From positions 558,001 through 622,000 of the forward strand of contig JAECYW010000001.1 in the NCBI GenBank assembly GCA_023014335.1: a stretch of DNA of 64,000 nt. The letters run 5' to 3'. Source of the stretch: Galerina marginata (lineage: Eukaryota > Basidiomycota > Agaricomycetes > Agaricales > Galerinaceae). Below the pieces are notes generated by a model that saw only the letters and a list, made by a program, of their open reading frames with translations, was not told the DNA's origin and did no database searches. Each line of letters begins with the position of its first letter. Positions within the stretch are counted from its first letter, which is position 1. Below, piece by piece: positions 62,086-64,000 of this stretch. The translations under genes were made by a program, and so were the position numbers.

Positions 62086-63907
62086 TTATTTACATCTCTG
62101 CCCAACGATTGCCTTCCCATGTTCCTATAATTACGTTCAGTATCATTCTCGACGACACAACACCTGATGAACATACCTGCCATTCCTCCCTGCTGATCCA
62201 CAACTGATGGAAAGTGCCCAAGCTCGCCAGAATACTTCCTCCCAGCCAGCCGCCATAACGGCGTTCGATAGGGTTGCCAGGGGCATGGATTTTTGTCTAT
62301 CCGTAGCAAAAGGAAAAAAGTCAACAAAGATAATGTCCTGTCAAGGTTAAATAAAACGTACATGGGGAAAGGTCCTCGTCAATTCACTCGATAGACGATC
62401 AGCAAATCCAGAAAACAAACTGCCCCCGCCTGTCAAGACAACGTTGCCCATTAAAACCTGGCGCAGTTCGGGGTCGCAGGCTCTCAGGGCTTCTGTGATG
62501 AGCGATGGGATGCTCTTGGGCAGATTGGGATTTGAAGCCTGGAAAGGTATGTTAAATAAGAATGATAAAAGTCAGTTAGGAACCCAACACCCACAACAAG
62601 TGCCTGTGAATGGAAGAAAAACTGTTCTCCAACTAGAAACCTTTCTGATCCAAAATATGTATTGTACCCAGTAGGGAATTCATACTGGCGAAGCGGCCGC
62701 TGAGCAGCTAATCTAGCCGAAAGACGAACCACCGTTAAGTTACCAGCTCCTGAAATTGGAGACATGCTCACTGATCATTCCACCCTTGGTCGAGTACCCC
62801 AGCAACGGTTTGTATCCACTCGTCTACTTCTCGTGACTCTGCCCAAGCACGCCAGCTCTCGGTGGTTCCTGTAATCCTGTCTTCCCTGAGCATGTATTTC
62901 GGCATCGCACCTGCATCTACGGGCTTTGGAAAAAAGTTCAGAAAACACGCCAGCAACTGTATGTAATGAACCTTACCAATTTGCTTGCAATCAGTTGGTG
63001 AGGTAAGAGTTCAATCCCCCGTCGATGTTGTGTGGGCGAAACAAGAAGATGGCGCGCATGAGCGTGAACAAGCTTTGGAAGGGGAGAATAGGCAAGACCT
63101 ATCACAATTCAATTAATAAAGTCACAATAATCACAACAAGTCCCACCTTTTCGGAGAACAAAACCATCTACAACGGGAGTGACACTCGCCATCGCCTGAC
63201 CAACGTCAATAACCAAAGCAGAACCCTTTCCAGCAGCAAAACTAAGAAATAAACATGATTCATTTGCATTCACCTGAGATACATATCAGCACTCACGCGT
63301 TCAAGACTCCGGTATTCGCGATGTAAAAGGCTGGTACATTGAACTCTTCAAACATCATCTCTGCCATGCGCTCTCTATTGGCCGGTGTATTCCAGGTAGG
63401 TTCAGTGACGAGTATGGGGTGCTCTGACGCGTTACAGAGCATCACTTTGCTTAATGCATGGTCGATTAACGGTTTTATGGGGTTGAAGTCATTAACTGAA
63501 GGAGTCAAACATAAGCGCCAGACGGATATTAAACAGAACTAGTTGAAGCACGAACTTAGTCCGTCTATAAGTGGATTCCCGACTTCCATTCCCTCTCTCC
63601 ATACCGATGGACCAGACTGGCCAAGGTAGATCTTTGAGAACTTGGACTTCTCCACCGGTGCCTCTGGGTTTTCTGCATCCTCGGACATGACAACATCCAT
63701 ATCCGGTTGGGATGGGAGGAAGCCATAAGAAGACGGGATTATAGCCTTTGGAGTATCATCCCCAGCGTACCCCGCTCGTAAAGATGACGTTCCTATATCG
63801 ACAACCAAAGCAGAAACCTCATCTGGACACGATAAGTCGCGTCGGTTCGAACATGAGAATTAGAGACATATCGCATTCAAATACTTACCTCCGCCGTAGT
63901 TTACCAT
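62086..63907 (-). CDS. ARP4: Actin-related protein 4 (Arp4/BAF53-like)
   Basis: ATG at 63907 (MVNYGG, then after an intron [20 protein letters not shown] and [14 protein letters not shown]), stop TAA at 62086-62088. Blocks follow the actin fold: phosphate loop [72 protein letters not shown], and the ADP-binding end with [33 protein letters not shown] and [24 protein letters not shown] and the C-terminus [12 protein letters not shown] fit Arp4, the nuclear actin-like subunit of INO80, SWR1 and NuA4. About nine exons. It starts near the right edge of the window, so its promoter is only partly visible. Confidence 0.93.
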
Positions 63908-64000
63908 CCCGGAAAATTTTAAGAGCACAAGCACGTACGCTGAACGCGACCGTGAAGGTGGTTTATCGAAAGGTAGTTTCAAAAGCAGTTAGGCCAACAG

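Noticed and set aside
1..64000. tRNA, 5S and other RNA genes
   Set aside because: I looked for GGTTCGA-type T-loops with matching acceptor stems and found none that fold convincingly. A tRNAscan run would be decisive.

Overview
The window is nuclear DNA of a filamentous basidiomycete, most likely an Agaricomycete. Its genes are cut by many short GT-AG introns of about 45-70 nt, intergenic gaps are short and often divergent, and the mobile elements are typical of mushroom-forming fungi: a chromodomain Ty3/Gypsy, a Ty1/Copia and an endonuclease-RT-RNase H LINE. No species can be named from the sequence alone.

Positions 1 to about 26,660 are a nested graveyard of mobile elements with no recognisable host gene. 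A Ty1/Copia element is split by two insertions: a Ty3/Gypsy chromovirus (9037-18815, 349-bp LTRs, target duplication GTCAT) and a 5'-truncated LINE (19313-25348, poly(A) tail, 15-bp target duplication). The Gypsy gag is itself split by the 3' end of a second copy of that LINE (16701-17578). The LINE is split by a 320-bp hAT-like MITE (21206-21525) and by a 943-bp terminal-inverted-repeat element (19669-20611). A second, decayed LINE copy lies at 1-3289.

A 360-410 bp non-coding element, called E here, is scattered through all of these. It ends in hairpins, begins ACTTGG and ends AACTTGTA. Comparison with uninterrupted LINE paralogues in this window shows two precise insertions with no target-site duplication. 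Copies also occur as head-to-tail arrays and in a long variant of about 870 bp. This fits a rolling-circle (Helentron/HINE-like) or other TSD-less mechanism and is the most unusual thing in the window.

From 26,790 to 63,907 the DNA is gene-dense and nearly free of transposons. In order it holds CLASP/Stu1, an Rdx (SelW-like) protein, Pch2/TRIP13, a PPR-like mitochondrial protein, SmG, an RGG-rich protein, Mdm10, ribosomal protein eL29, TFIIIC subunit Tfc1/GTF3C5, a decayed histidinol-phosphate aminotransferase, a small mitochondrial protein, GINS subunit Psf3, V-ATPase assembly factor Pkr1, a kinase with an MLKL-NTD-like helical region, an unknown protein, RNA polymerase III subunit RPC1, a proteasome alpha subunit, another small mitochondrial protein, TRAPP subunit Trs20/sedlin, a Gln-rich unknown protein and actin-related protein 4. 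Most are essential housekeeping genes. Several are arranged as divergent pairs with start codons only 100-250 bp apart.

Exon limits were inferred by eye from splice consensus, reading frame and remembered family conservation. No alignment or transcript data were available.
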